From Ga0077530 sp035565975 (GTDB lineage: Bacteria; Pseudomonadota; Alphaproteobacteria; Rhizobiales; Hyphomicrobiaceae): a DNA stretch of 64,000 bases. A model generated the notes under the pieces. It was given only the letters and a program-made list of their open reading frames with translations, had not been told where the DNA came from and ran no database searches. The stretch spans positions 1-64,000 of the forward strand of contig DATMRT010000098.1 in assembly GCA_035565975.1 (NCBI GenBank), written 5' to 3'. Positions 30,406-38,076 of the stretch are shown here, piece after piece. A program made the translations under genes and the position numbers. Position 1 is the first letter of the stretch. The number at the start of each line of letters is the position of its first letter.

Positions 30406-31851
30406 ATGGGCAAGATCACCGGCTTCATGGAGTTTGACCGCGCCGACCGCGGCTATCGTCCGGTCGAAGAGCGGCTGAAGCACTATCGCGAGTTCGTCGA
30501 GCCGCTGCCTGAGAAGGATGTGAAGACACAGGCCGCCCGCTGCATGGACTGCGGCATCCCCTACTGCCACAACGGCTGCCCGGTCAACAACCAGATCCCG
30601 GATTGGAACGACCTCGTCTATCAGGGCCAGTGGGCGACGGCGTCGCTCAATCTGCACTCGACGAACAACTTTCCCGAGGTCACGGGCCGCGTCTGCCCCG
30701 CGCCGTGCGAGGCCTCGTGCACGCTCAACATCGAGGATGTGCCGGTCACCATCAAGACGATCGAATACTCCATTGCCGAGCGCGCCTTCACCGACAACGG
30801 CAATCGGTGGGTACCGCAGCCGGCGGAGAAGAAGACGGGAAAGCGCGTCGCCATCATCGGCTCGGGCCCGGCCGGTCTCGCCGCCGCGCAGCAGCTCGCG
30901 CGTGCCGGCCACGAAGTGCATGTCTATGAGAAGAACGCCCATCCCGGCGGGCTACTCCGATATGGCATTCCCGACTTCAAGCTCGAGAAGACCGTCGTCG
31001 AGCGCCGCGTGAAGCAGATGGAAGCGGAAGGCGTCGTCTTTCACTGCAATACCCACGTCGGCAAGGACGTGACGATCGCGTCGCTCAAGAAGAAGCACGA
31101 TGCCGTGCTGCTCACCGGCGGCTCGGAGCAGCCCTTCGACTTCTTCGCCAAGTCACCGGGGCGCGACCTCGACGGCATTCACTTCGCCATGGATTTCCTG
31201 CCGCAGCAGAATCGCCGCGTCTCCGGCGAGGGCGTCGCCGAGGGCACCAAGGAGATCTCCGCCAAGGACAAGCACGTCATCGTCATCGGCGGCGGCGATA
31301 CCGGCTCGGACTGTATCGGCACATCCTTCCGCCAGGGTGCGAAGTCCGTCACCCAGCTCGAGATCATGCCGCAGCCGCCGGCGAAGGAGAACAAGGCCCT
31401 CTCCTGGCCGCACTGGCCGCTCAAGCTGCGCATCTCCTCGAGCCAGGCCGAGGGGGCAAAGGTCGAGTATTCGATCTCGACGACCGGCTTCTCGGGCGAG
31501 AACGGCAAGGTCAAGAAGCTCCATTACACACGGGTCGACAGCAAGCTTCAGCCCATCCCCGGGTCCGAAGGCGCCCTCGACGCCGATCTCGTGCTGCTCG
31601 CCATGGGCTTCTCTGGGCCCATCGAGGGCGATGTCGTGAAGGAGATGGATCTGCCCGTCGTTGCGCGCGGCCGCTTCAAGGGCCTCGAGGCCAATGACCG
31701 CGACTACCGCATTCGCGGCCGCGACAAGATCTTCGTCGCCGGCGACATGCGCCGCGGCCAGAGCCTCGTCGTATGGGCCATCCGTGAGGGCCGGCAGGCG
31801 GCCGCCTCGATCGACCGCTACCTGATGAGCCGCACCGACCTGCCGCGCTGA
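30406..31851 (+). CDS. gltD: Glutamate synthase (NADPH) small subunit
   Basis: 481 residues. Two N-terminal Cys clusters for 4Fe-4S centres (AARCMDCGIPYCHNGCP and RVCPAPCEASC), an FAD-binding motif (IIGSGPAGLAAAQQLA), an NADPH motif (VIGGGDTGSDC) and the C-terminal FAD contact (FVAGDMRRGQSLVVWAI) are in order. It passes electrons from NADPH to GltB. It belongs to the gltB-GST-gltD unit and is followed after 9 bases by the YbaK-type gene. Confidence 0.97.
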   Translation: MGKITGFMEFDRADRGYRPVEERLKHYREFVEPLPEKDVKTQAARCMDCGIPYCHNGCPVNNQIPDWNDLVYQGQWATASLNLHSTNNFPEVTGRVCPAPCEASCTLNIEDVPVTIKTIEYSIAERAFTDNGNRWVPQPAEKKTGKRVAIIGSGPAGLAAAQQLARAGHEVHVYEKNAHPGGLLRYGIPDFKLEKTVVERRVKQMEAEGVVFHCNTHVGKDVTIASLKKKHDAVLLTGGSEQPFDFFAKSPGRDLDGIHFAMDFLPQQNRRVSGEGVAEGTKEISAKDKHVIVIGGGDTGSDCIGTSFRQGAKSVTQLEIMPQPPAKENKALSWPHWPLKLRISSSQAEGAKVEYSISTTGFSGENGKVKKLHYTRVDSKLQPIPGSEGALDADLVLLAMGFSGPIEGDVVKEMDLPVVARGRFKGLEANDRDYRIRGRDKIFVAGDMRRGQSLVVWAIREGRQAAASIDRYLMSRTDLPR

Positions 31852-31860
31852 GAAATCCAC

Positions 31861-32370
31861 ATGCCCGCCACCCGGGAACAGCTCTTCGCGCGCCTCGCCG
31901 AGCTTGGCATCGCGACCGATACCGTCGAGCACGAGGCCGTCTTCACGGTCGCCGAGAGCGATCGCCTGGAGCGCACGCTCCCCGGCGGGCACACCAAGAA
32001 CCTCTTTCTCAAGGACGCCAAGGGCAAGCTTTTCCTCGTCGTCGCCGAGAGCCACACGCCCGTCGATCTCAAGAGCTTGCACAAGAAGATCGGCGCGGCA
32101 CGCCTGAGCTTCGGCAAGCCCGAGCTGCTCATGGAGGTGCTCGGCGTCGCCGCCGGATCGGTCACGGCTTTGGCCCTCATTAACGATGATCAGAAGCGCG
32201 TGAGTGTGGTGGTGGACGAGCGCCTCATGGGCTATGAAAGGATCAACTGCCATCCGCTGGTCAACACGGCGACGACGAGCCTCGCGCGCGACGATCTCTT
32301 GCGTTTCATGCGCGCCACCGGGCACGACCCTCTCGTCGTCTCCATCGACGGACCCGGCGAGACCGGCTGA
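31861..32370 (+). CDS. Prolyl-tRNA editing-type protein (YbaK/ProX domain)
   Basis: 169 residues, a single YbaK/aminoacyl-tRNA deacylase domain. The conserved features are EHEAVFTVAESD near the N-terminus, GGHTKNLFLKDAKGKLFLVV and the KSLHKKIGAARLSF segment with the active-site Lys. Free-standing members (ProX, PrdX) hydrolyse Ala-tRNA(Pro) or similar mischarged tRNAs. It begins 9 bases after gltD and is likely to be expressed with that operon. The exact tRNA substrate is inferred from the subfamily. Confidence 0.88.
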   Translation: MPATREQLFARLAELGIATDTVEHEAVFTVAESDRLERTLPGGHTKNLFLKDAKGKLFLVVAESHTPVDLKSLHKKIGAARLSFGKPELLMEVLGVAAGSVTALALINDDQKRVSVVVDERLMGYERINCHPLVNTATTSLARDDLLRFMRATGHDPLVVSIDGPGETG

Positions 32371-32393
32371 GGACCCGCGAAGGAGTTCGAAAT

Positions 32394-33305
32394 ATGGAAT
32401 TCGGCCAGAACGCACCGGGGACCGCCGGCCCCGGCGGCGACGTGATCAAGGACACCACGACGGCGGGTTTCATGAAGGACGTCATCGAGGCGTCCAAGGC
32501 CCAGCCCGTCATCGTCGACTTCTGGGCCCCCTGGTGCGGCCCCTGCAAGCAGCTCACGCCCGTGCTGGAAAAGGTCGTGCGCGGCGCGGGCGGCAAGGTA
32601 CGGCTCGTGAAGATCAATATCGACGAGCACCCGGCCATCGCTCAGCAGCTTCGCGTGCAGTCGATCCCGACGGTCTACGCTTTCCTCGACGGGCGCCCTG
32701 TCGACGGCTTCGCGGGCGCACAGCCCGAGAGCCAGATCAAGGCCTTCGTCGACCGGCTCGTCGGTGATGCCGGCGCCGCGGACCTCGAGCACGCCATTGC
32801 CGAGGGCGAGAAGGCCTTCGAGGAAGGTGATCTCCAGACTGCGGCCGAGATCTTCGCCGCCGTGCTCCAGGAGGAGGCCGACAATATCAAGGCGCTCGCC
32901 GGTCTGGCGCGTTGCTATCTCCAGACGGGCGATCTCGAGCGCGCCGAGCAGACGCTCGCGCTCGCGCCGCCCGAGAAGCGCGACGCCGCTCCGCTGGCGA
33001 GCGTGCGCGCGGCGCTCGGTCTTGCCAAACGCGGCCAGCAGGGCGGCAACCTCGACGAGCTCAAGGCGAAGATCGAGGCCAATCCGGCCGATCATCAGGC
33101 GCGCATCGACCTCGCGACGGCACTCGCCGCGAGCGGCGAGAAGGAGGAAGCGGTCAGCCAGCTCCTCGAGAGTTTCCGCCGCGACCGCAAGTGGAATGAG
33201 GAAGCGGCGAGAAAGCAGCTCGTCGAACTCTTCGATGCCTGGGGACCCAAGGACCCGGCGACGCTCGACGGCCGGCGCAGGCTGTCGTCGCTGCTGTTCT
33301 CGTGA
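32394..33305 (+). CDS. cnoX: Thioredoxin-TPR chaperedoxin (CnoX/YbbN-like)
   Basis: 303 residues. An N-terminal thioredoxin domain with the complete WCGPC motif (Cys48 and Cys51) is followed by tetratricopeptide-type helices rich in Ala/Leu/Glu (about 125-290). This is the CnoX/YbbN layout: a holdase that protects substrates from oxidative aggregation and hands them to GroEL. Unlike E. coli CnoX, both redox cysteines are kept, so it should also reduce disulfides. It sits between the editing domain and the LON-domain gene, an order I recall from other Rhizobiales. Confidence 0.88.
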   Translation: MEFGQNAPGTAGPGGDVIKDTTTAGFMKDVIEASKAQPVIVDFWAPWCGPCKQLTPVLEKVVRGAGGKVRLVKINIDEHPAIAQQLRVQSIPTVYAFLDGRPVDGFAGAQPESQIKAFVDRLVGDAGAADLEHAIAEGEKAFEEGDLQTAAEIFAAVLQEEADNIKALAGLARCYLQTGDLERAEQTLALAPPEKRDAAPLASVRAALGLAKRGQQGGNLDELKAKIEANPADHQARIDLATALAASGEKEEAVSQLLESFRRDRKWNEEAARKQLVELFDAWGPKDPATLDGRRRLSSLLFS

Positions 33306-33353
33306 TGTGAAAGCTGCGCGGCGAATGAGGCCGGCGGCAGGAGTGCGTTGCGC

Positions 33354-34037
33354 GTGAGCTTTCTCGAGCAATACCGTTCGCCATCTGATTTGCCGGCGCG
33401 TATTCCGGTGTTCCCGCTGCTCGGCGCGATCGCCCTTCCGCGCACGACCCTGCCGCTCAATGTATTCGAGCCGCGTTATCTCACCATGATCGACGACGTG
33501 CTCCGCGGTGAAAGGATCGTCGGTATCATCCAGCCGACCGGCGATGGCGGATCGACCGGTTCGCCATCTTCGCGCACCGCGCCCCTGCAGGCCGTCGGAT
33601 GCGCAACGCGCCTCTCGGCCTTCCAGGAGCAGTCCGACGGCCGCCTTCTCATCACGTTGACCGGCATCTGCCGCTTCGACGTCTCCGGCGAGGCCGAGAG
33701 CGATACGCCCTACCGGAAACTCTCTGTCGCGTACGATCGATTTGCCGATGATCTCGTCGCTGCGCGCGGTGCCGAGGACGTGCCCCGCGCGCGTCTCCTC
33801 GCGGTGCTGCAACGCTATCTCCAGGCACGCAATCTCAAGCCTGACTGGGAAGCCATCGAGCAGTCGGAGAACGAGGACCTCGTGAACGGTCTCGCCATCG
33901 CCGGCCCGTTCGCGCCACCCGAGAAGCAGGCCCTGCTGGAGGCTTCGACACTTGCCGATCGTGCCGCGGCGCTCATTGCGCTGGCCGAGATGGAGCTTGC
34001 AAGTCCGGCCGGCAAGCCGGGCTCGCGCCTCCAATAG
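33354..34037 (+). CDS. LON peptidase substrate-binding domain protein
   Basis: About 227 residues matching only the N-terminal (PUA-like) domain of Lon: RIPVFPLLGAIALPRTTLPLNVFEPRY, ERIVGIIQP, and LLITLTGICRF. There is no ATPase or protease domain. GTG 33354 is 10 bases after AGGAG; the in-frame TTG at 33348 is only 4 bases after it, so the start is slightly uncertain. Such stand-alone domains may deliver substrates or control Lon; the role is not established. Trm112 follows after 21 bases. Confidence 0.88.
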   Translation: MSFLEQYRSPSDLPARIPVFPLLGAIALPRTTLPLNVFEPRYLTMIDDVLRGERIVGIIQPTGDGGSTGSPSSRTAPLQAVGCATRLSAFQEQSDGRLLITLTGICRFDVSGEAESDTPYRKLSVAYDRFADDLVAARGAEDVPRARLLAVLQRYLQARNLKPDWEAIEQSENEDLVNGLAIAGPFAPPEKQALLEASTLADRAAALIALAEMELASPAGKPGSRLQ

Positions 34038-34058
34038 CCGAGAGGAGTGGCGCCTGTC

Positions 34059-34265
34059 ATGGACGAGCCTCGCGAAGAGCCAGCAGCCAAACCGGAGCGC
34101 ACCGCCCCGCGTTTTCTCGAGCTGCTCGTGTGCCCCTTGACGAAGACCTCACTCGAGTACGACGAGAAGAACCAGGAACTGATCAGTCGCGCTGCGCGCC
34201 TCGCCTACCCCATCAAGAGCGGCGTACCCTATCTCCTGCCCTCTGAAGCGCGTCAGCTCGATTGA
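34059..34265 (+). CDS. Trm112/UPF0434 family small protein
   Basis: 68 residues with the Trm112 signature LLVCPLTKTSLEYD at the start and SGVPYLLPSEAR at the end. It lacks the usual second Cys pair, as in many bacterial members. Eukaryotic Trm112 activates methyltransferases; the bacterial role is unclear. GAGGAG lies 11 bases before ATG 34059, and a GTG at 34047 that abuts the ribosome-binding site is unlikely. The position directly behind the LON-domain gene is conserved in related bacteria as far as I recall. Confidence 0.87.
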   Translation: MDEPREEPAAKPERTAPRFLELLVCPLTKTSLEYDEKNQELISRAARLAYPIKSGVPYLLPSEARQLD

Positions 34266-34297
34266 ACCCAAAGCATAGCCAAAGGAGGACCCCCGCC

Positions 34298-35788
34298 ATG
34301 GCAGTCACGACAAAGCCGAGCACGAGCACCAGCCTTCGCCACGAGACCATGCTGATCGACGGCGCCTGGACCGACGGCCGCGCGAAAGAAACGATTACGG
34401 TCCTGAACCCTGCGAACCGCAAGCCCATCGCGAGCGTGCCGCGCGGCACCGCGGAGGACATCGACACGGCCGTCAAGGCCGCAACCGCAGCCTTTCCGGC
34501 CTGGATGCGCGTGCCGCCGCGCGATCGCGGCCGCATTCTGACGCGCATTGCCGACGTGATCGAAGCGCGCGTCGAGGAGCTCGCGAGGATCGTCGCCGAG
34601 GAGACCGGCAACGCCATCAAGACGCAGGCGCGTCCCGAGGCCAAGGGCGTTGCCGAGATCTTCCGCTACTTCGGCGGCCTCGCAAGTGAGCTCAAGGGCG
34701 AGACCATTCCCTTCGGCGAGCACGTGCTGAGCTACACGCGCCGCGAGCCCATCGGCGTCGTCGGCGCCATCATTCCGTGGAATGCGCCCGTCCTGCTCGG
34801 CTCGCTGAAGATCGCGCCGGCGCTCTGCGCGGGCAATACGCTCGTGCTCAAGGCCGCCGAGGATGCGCCGCTCGGCATTCTCTGGATCGCGCGCATCTGC
34901 CAGGAGTTCCTGCCGAAGGGCGTGCTCAATGTGATCACCGGCTATGGCCCGGAGGCGGGCGCCGCGCTTTCGGCTCACCCCGGCGTGCGCAAGCTCTCCT
35001 TCACCGGTTCGACGGAAGTCGGCAAGCTCGTCATGAAGGCGGCATCCGAGCGTATCGTGCCCGTCTCGCTCGAGCTCGGCGGCAAGAGCCCCTCGATCGT
35101 CTATCCGGACGCGAACGAGGACTGGGTTGTCGACGGCATCATCGCCGCGATGCGCTTCACGCGCCAAAGCCAGTCGTGCACGGCCGGCTCGCGCCTCTTC
35201 CTGCACGCCGACATCTTCGACGACTTCCTCAAGAAGCTCGCCGACAAGACGTCGAAGCTCAAGATCGGCAATCCGCTCGACGAAGCGACGGATATGGGCG
35301 CGATCATCAACGAGAAGCAGTTCCGCAAAGTCTGCGGTTACGTCGAGGACGGCATGAAGCAGCCGGGCGCGACGCTGCGCTTCGGCGGCCTGCCGCCGAA
35401 GGAAGGCCCGCTCTCGGAAGGCTTCTTCGCTGTGCCAACACTCTTCGAGCATGATGCCAACGACTGGCGTCTCGCCAAGGAGGAGATCTTCGGGCCCGTA
35501 CTCGTCGCTATCAAGTGGACGGACGAGCAGGAAGCCATCCGCATGGCCAACCAGACGCACTACGGTCTCGCCGGCTACGTGTGGACCAAGGACATCGGCC
35601 GCGCGCTCAGGACTGCGCATGCGATCGAAGCCGGCTGGGTGCAGATCAACCAGGGCCTCGGCCAGTCGCCCGGTCACTCCTACGGCGGCGTCAAGCAGAG
35701 CGGTATCGGCCGCGAGTTCTCGCTCGAAGGCATGCTCGACAGCTTCACGGTCAAGAAGAACGTGACCGTGAATCTCATGACGCCTTGA
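34298..35788 (+). CDS. NAD(P)-dependent aldehyde dehydrogenase
   Basis: 496 residues, a full-length aldehyde dehydrogenase. It shows the coenzyme loop IIPWNAPVLL, FTGSTEVGKLV, the general base E259 in LELGGKSP and the catalytic C294 in RQSQSCTAGSRL. A strong AAAGGAGG precedes ATG 34298. Similarity is to the betaine-aldehyde/aromatic-aldehyde clade, but the substrate cannot be fixed from sequence. It follows Trm112 by 32 bases. A dispersed palindrome lies about 115 bases downstream. Confidence 0.92.
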   Translation: MAVTTKPSTSTSLRHETMLIDGAWTDGRAKETITVLNPANRKPIASVPRGTAEDIDTAVKAATAAFPAWMRVPPRDRGRILTRIADVIEARVEELARIVAEETGNAIKTQARPEAKGVAEIFRYFGGLASELKGETIPFGEHVLSYTRREPIGVVGAIIPWNAPVLLGSLKIAPALCAGNTLVLKAAEDAPLGILWIARICQEFLPKGVLNVITGYGPEAGAALSAHPGVRKLSFTGSTEVGKLVMKAASERIVPVSLELGGKSPSIVYPDANEDWVVDGIIAAMRFTRQSQSCTAGSRLFLHADIFDDFLKKLADKTSKLKIGNPLDEATDMGAIINEKQFRKVCGYVEDGMKQPGATLRFGGLPPKEGPLSEGFFAVPTLFEHDANDWRLAKEEIFGPVLVAIKWTDEQEAIRMANQTHYGLAGYVWTKDIGRALRTAHAIEAGWVQINQGLGQSPGHSYGGVKQSGIGREFSLEGMLDSFTVKKNVTVNLMTP

Positions 35789-35902
35789 TTTTTGTTTCTT
35801 GCTTGGTACGGCCTACCGGCCGGCGCGCGGTCGCGCGCTCATGAAGTGGTTTGCGACCGCTGTAGCGAGCGCGATCCTATCCCCACTCCCCGCCTATGCG
35901 AA

Positions 35903-35930
35903 CCTTCTCCCCGTCAGCACGGGGAGAAGG
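35903..35930. repeat. Dispersed palindrome, copy 4
   Basis: Perfect 12-base arms CCTTCTCCCCGT/ACGGGGAGAAGG around a CAGC loop. It lies in the 194-base spacer between the aldehyde dehydrogenase and SDR genes, which converge, so it could also work as a two-way terminator. Nothing else is supported in this spacer. Confidence 0.88.
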
Positions 35931-35982
35931 AGAAGAAGACGCGGTCCGCGCAGCTACAATCTCTACACGCCCGCGGCACTAC

Positions 35983-36741
35983 TCAAACATGCTGCCCGCC
36001 GTTGATGTGCAGCTCGGCGCCGTTCACGTAGCTCGACTGCTCCGTGCAGAGGAAATAGATGGCCTTGGCCACTTCCTCCGGCTCGCCAAGGCGATGCATC
36101 GGGATCTGCTCGTTGACGATGCGCTCGGTTCCCGGCGAAAGGATCGACGTGTCGATCTCGCCCGGCGAGATTGCATTGACGCGCACGCCGCGCCGGCCGA
36201 AGTCCGCAGCCATCTCGCGCGTCAGTCCTGCAAGCGCGGACTTCGATGTCGCGTAGGCAGCACCGGCGAACGGATGCACACGGCTGCCGGCGATCGACGT
36301 CACATTGACGACCGCGCCACGCGCACGTTCGAGTTCGGCGAGCAGGCCACGCGCCAGCAAGACAGGCGCGAAAAAGTTCACCTGAAAGACACGCTGCCAA
36401 TCCTCGAGCGGCGTCTCGAGTGTGCCGAGGCGTGCGCCGTCGGCGCCCTTCGGACTGATGCCTGCGTTGTTGACGAGCGCATTGAGATGACCGCGCTGAT
36501 CCGCGAGCCGCAGCCGCATTTCCGCAATGGCGCGCGCGGTGTCCTCCGCGTCGGAGAGATCCACTTGGATGTGATCCTCGGGTCCCATTTCCCAAGGACA
36601 GTTTTCCGGGAAGGCATGTCGCGAGCAAGTTATGACCCGCCAGCCGGCCGAAGCGAAGCGCTTCACCGTGGCGTGGCCGATGCCCCGCGAGGCCCCGGTC
36701 AGAATTAGGGTCTTGCGGTCGGCAATGATGTTCTTCGCCAT
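35983..36741 (-). CDS. Short-chain dehydrogenase/reductase (SDR)
   Basis: 252 residues with the classical SDR elements: cofactor motif TGASRGIG, NNAGIS, active-site Ser in VTSIAGS and the YATSK catalytic pair, plus a C-terminal NGAELHINGGQ. The residue after the second strand is in a TCSR context, which suggests NADP(H). GGAGGATCCC precedes ATG 36741. The substrate is unknown and neighbours give no pathway. Confidence 0.9.
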   Translation of the reverse strand: MAKNIIADRKTLILTGASRGIGHATVKRFASAGWRVITCSRHAFPENCPWEMGPEDHIQVDLSDAEDTARAIAEMRLRLADQRGHLNALVNNAGISPKGADGARLGTLETPLEDWQRVFQVNFFAPVLLARGLLAELERARGAVVNVTSIAGSRVHPFAGAAYATSKSALAGLTREMAADFGRRGVRVNAISPGEIDTSILSPGTERIVNEQIPMHRLGEPEEVAKAIYFLCTEQSSYVNGAELHINGGQHV

Positions 36742-36892
36742 GGGATCCTCCCCCGCTCGGACACGCGACCGAAGCGGGTGGTCGGCTGCCTCGGTTCGGC
36801 CATCATCCACCTATGGCACAAACCGATGCTGCGGCGCAAAAGGTGAACGAAATCCGCCGTTTGGCCTGATCACGATCTGTTGCAATCAAGGG

Positions 36893-36921
36893 CTGACAAG
36901 ACGTCGCAGATGGGCTAGTGT
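36893..36921 (+). promoter_or_regulatory. Candidate promoter for a small RNA
   Basis: CTGACA at 36893-36898 (5 of 6 to TTGACA), a 17-base spacer, then TAGTGT at 36916-36921 as a weak -10. It points along the plus strand, into a spacer flanked by minus-strand genes and ended 220 bases on by an intrinsic terminator. Confidence 0.4.
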
Positions 36922-36927
36922 CACACC

Positions 36928-37143
36928 CGCGTACGAAAAAGGGCCGTGGGACCAGTCTGAGGTCTTCGCATTGCCCAAGTCTAGGGAGCAGGCGGCGTAC
37001 CAACGATCCCGTACCAGAGGATCAGGTAAGCCGAGTGTGCGGCCCGAGCGGCCGCGAGTGGGAATGGCTAGCAATAAAGCGGTCCGTCAATCCGCTCAGT
37101 TACCGGACTTCAGGAAAGCAGGGCTACCCGCCTTGCTTTTTTT
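36928..37143 (+). ncRNA. Candidate structured small RNA of about 215 nt
   Basis: Lies between the DUF1467 and SDR genes (both minus). It begins after a promoter-like pair and ends at a 10-bp stem followed by T residues. In between are local helices: GGGC...GCCC with an inner GGACC/GGTCT stem (36941-36976), GATCC/GGATC, GCGGCC/GGCCGC and AGCGG/CCGCT. I tested it by eye against tmRNA, RNase P RNA and SRP RNA and found none of their conserved cores. 6S RNA could not be confirmed or excluded. The terminator might instead serve DUF1467 from the other strand. Confidence 0.4.
37115..37143 (+). terminator. Intrinsic terminator
   Basis: Stem AAAGCAGGGC/GCCTTGCTTT (10 pairs, one G-U) with loop TACCC, followed by a run of T residues up to 37143. 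The plus-strand reading has the better T tract. On the minus strand it lies about 20 bases past the DUF1467 stop but is followed by a weaker CTTTCC tail. Confidence 0.75.
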
Positions 37144-37164
37144 GTGTCCGCGAACGCGCCGGTC

Positions 37165-37443
37165 TCAGCGCCCGCCGAGCGGCGCCGGCGGGTCCGGAAA
37201 ATAAGCGCCGATATCCACGATCCCGCCGGCCAGTGCGACATAGACCACGGCGAAGACGGCACCCGCGATGAGAGTCGTGATGGCGAACGTCCGCAACATT
37301 CGCGGCGCAGCCGGGGCGCTCGCGGGCGTGCCGGGAACGATCTCGCCGACCTCGCCCTGCGTGCGAACGCCGAACGGCAGCACCGCAAACAGCACCGTCC
37401 ACCAGATGATGAAGTAAAGCGCCAGCCCGAGCGTGAGGCTCAT
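37165..37443 (-). CDS. DUF1467 family membrane protein
   Basis: 92 residues with two transmembrane helices. The N-terminal LYFIIWWTVLFAVLPFGVRTQGE block is the signature of DUF1467, a small alphaproteobacterial inner-membrane family often found near proS or the methylmalonyl-CoA epimerase gene. Neither is here. The C-terminal end is Pro-rich (FPDPPAPLGGR). No function is known for the family. Confidence 0.88.
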   Translation of the reverse strand: MSLTLGLALYFIIWWTVLFAVLPFGVRTQGEVGEIVPGTPASAPAAPRMLRTFAITTLIAGAVFAVVYVALAGGIVDIGAYFPDPPAPLGGR

Positions 37444-37613
37444 GGTCGTTCCCTGATAGGTCGCCCCGCCCCTTCACTACGACGCGCGCGCGCGCCCTCC
37501 AAGTCTTAACAGGTCCCCCGGGCTGCGGCGCGCCGCCGCCGGGGACGGCGGCTGGCCCCATTCCTGCATTTTACGCTTCGCTAACCTCGTTCATCTTACA
37601 GGGGCCGCCCGCC

Positions 37614-38027
37614 GTGACCCGCCCGCTCGCCTGCCTTCTGCTGACCGCTGCCCTCGTGACGCTTGCGGGCGCTGAGCGTCCGACACACGCAGCGGCGGAG
37701 TTCACAACCGAACTTCCAACCTCCCTGGAGGTCGTCGTCATCGAGGCGCGCGGCTGCCCCATGTGCCAGCTTTTTCGCGACGAAATCGCCCCGATCTACC
37801 GTGCGACCGCGCGCGCGACGCGAGCGCCGCTCCGCTTTGTCGACGTCGCCCATGCCGATCTCGACACCATGGGCCTGATGTCGCCGGTCGAAATCATCCC
37901 GACGGTCGTGCTCATGCGCGACGGCGCCGAGGTCGATCGGCTCGTCGGCTACACAGGGCCGGATATTTTCATGCGCGCGATTGGGATCATGTTGGGCGAA
38001 ACGCCCCGCTCCGTCCCGCAAAAATGA
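37614..38027 (+). CDS. Exported thioredoxin-like protein with a CPMC motif
   Basis: 137 residues from a GTG start preceded by AGGGG. A signal peptide (LACLLLTAALVTLAGA) leads to a small thioredoxin-like domain: EARGCPMCQLFRDE carries the CxxC pair, VEIIPTVVLMRDG has the cis-Pro, and VGYTGPDIF follows. It should act in disulfide exchange in the periplasm, similar to SoxW-type proteins. There are no cytochrome or sox genes around. A perfect hairpin follows the stop at once. Confidence 0.82.
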   Translation: MTRPLACLLLTAALVTLAGAERPTHAAAEFTTELPTSLEVVVIEARGCPMCQLFRDEIAPIYRATARATRAPLRFVDVAHADLDTMGLMSPVEIIPTVVLMRDGAEVDRLVGYTGPDIFMRAIGIMLGETPRSVPQK

Positions 38028-38053
38028 ACAGGGCACCCGGAAGGGTGCCCTGT
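38028..38053. terminator. Bidirectional hairpin between convergent genes
   Basis: A perfect 11-bp stem ACAGGGCACCC/GGGTGCCCTGT capped by a GGAA (GNRA-type) tetraloop. It begins at the base after the thioredoxin-like gene's stop and 24 bases past the end of the converging TadG-like gene. There is no long T tract, so it may act with other factors. Confidence 0.75.
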
Positions 38054-38076
38054 GTGCTGTTTCGGGACGCCGCTCG

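Noticed and set aside
36928..37143. tmRNA, RNase P RNA or SRP RNA at the small RNA locus
   Set aside because: No tag reading frame (GCAAACGAC type), no RNase P core and no GGAAGCAG-type SRP loop are present; 6S RNA stays open.
36632..37204. Plus-strand frame of 190 codons across the candidate small RNA
   Set aside because: It starts inside the SDR gene on the other strand, has no similarity, and runs through an intrinsic terminator.
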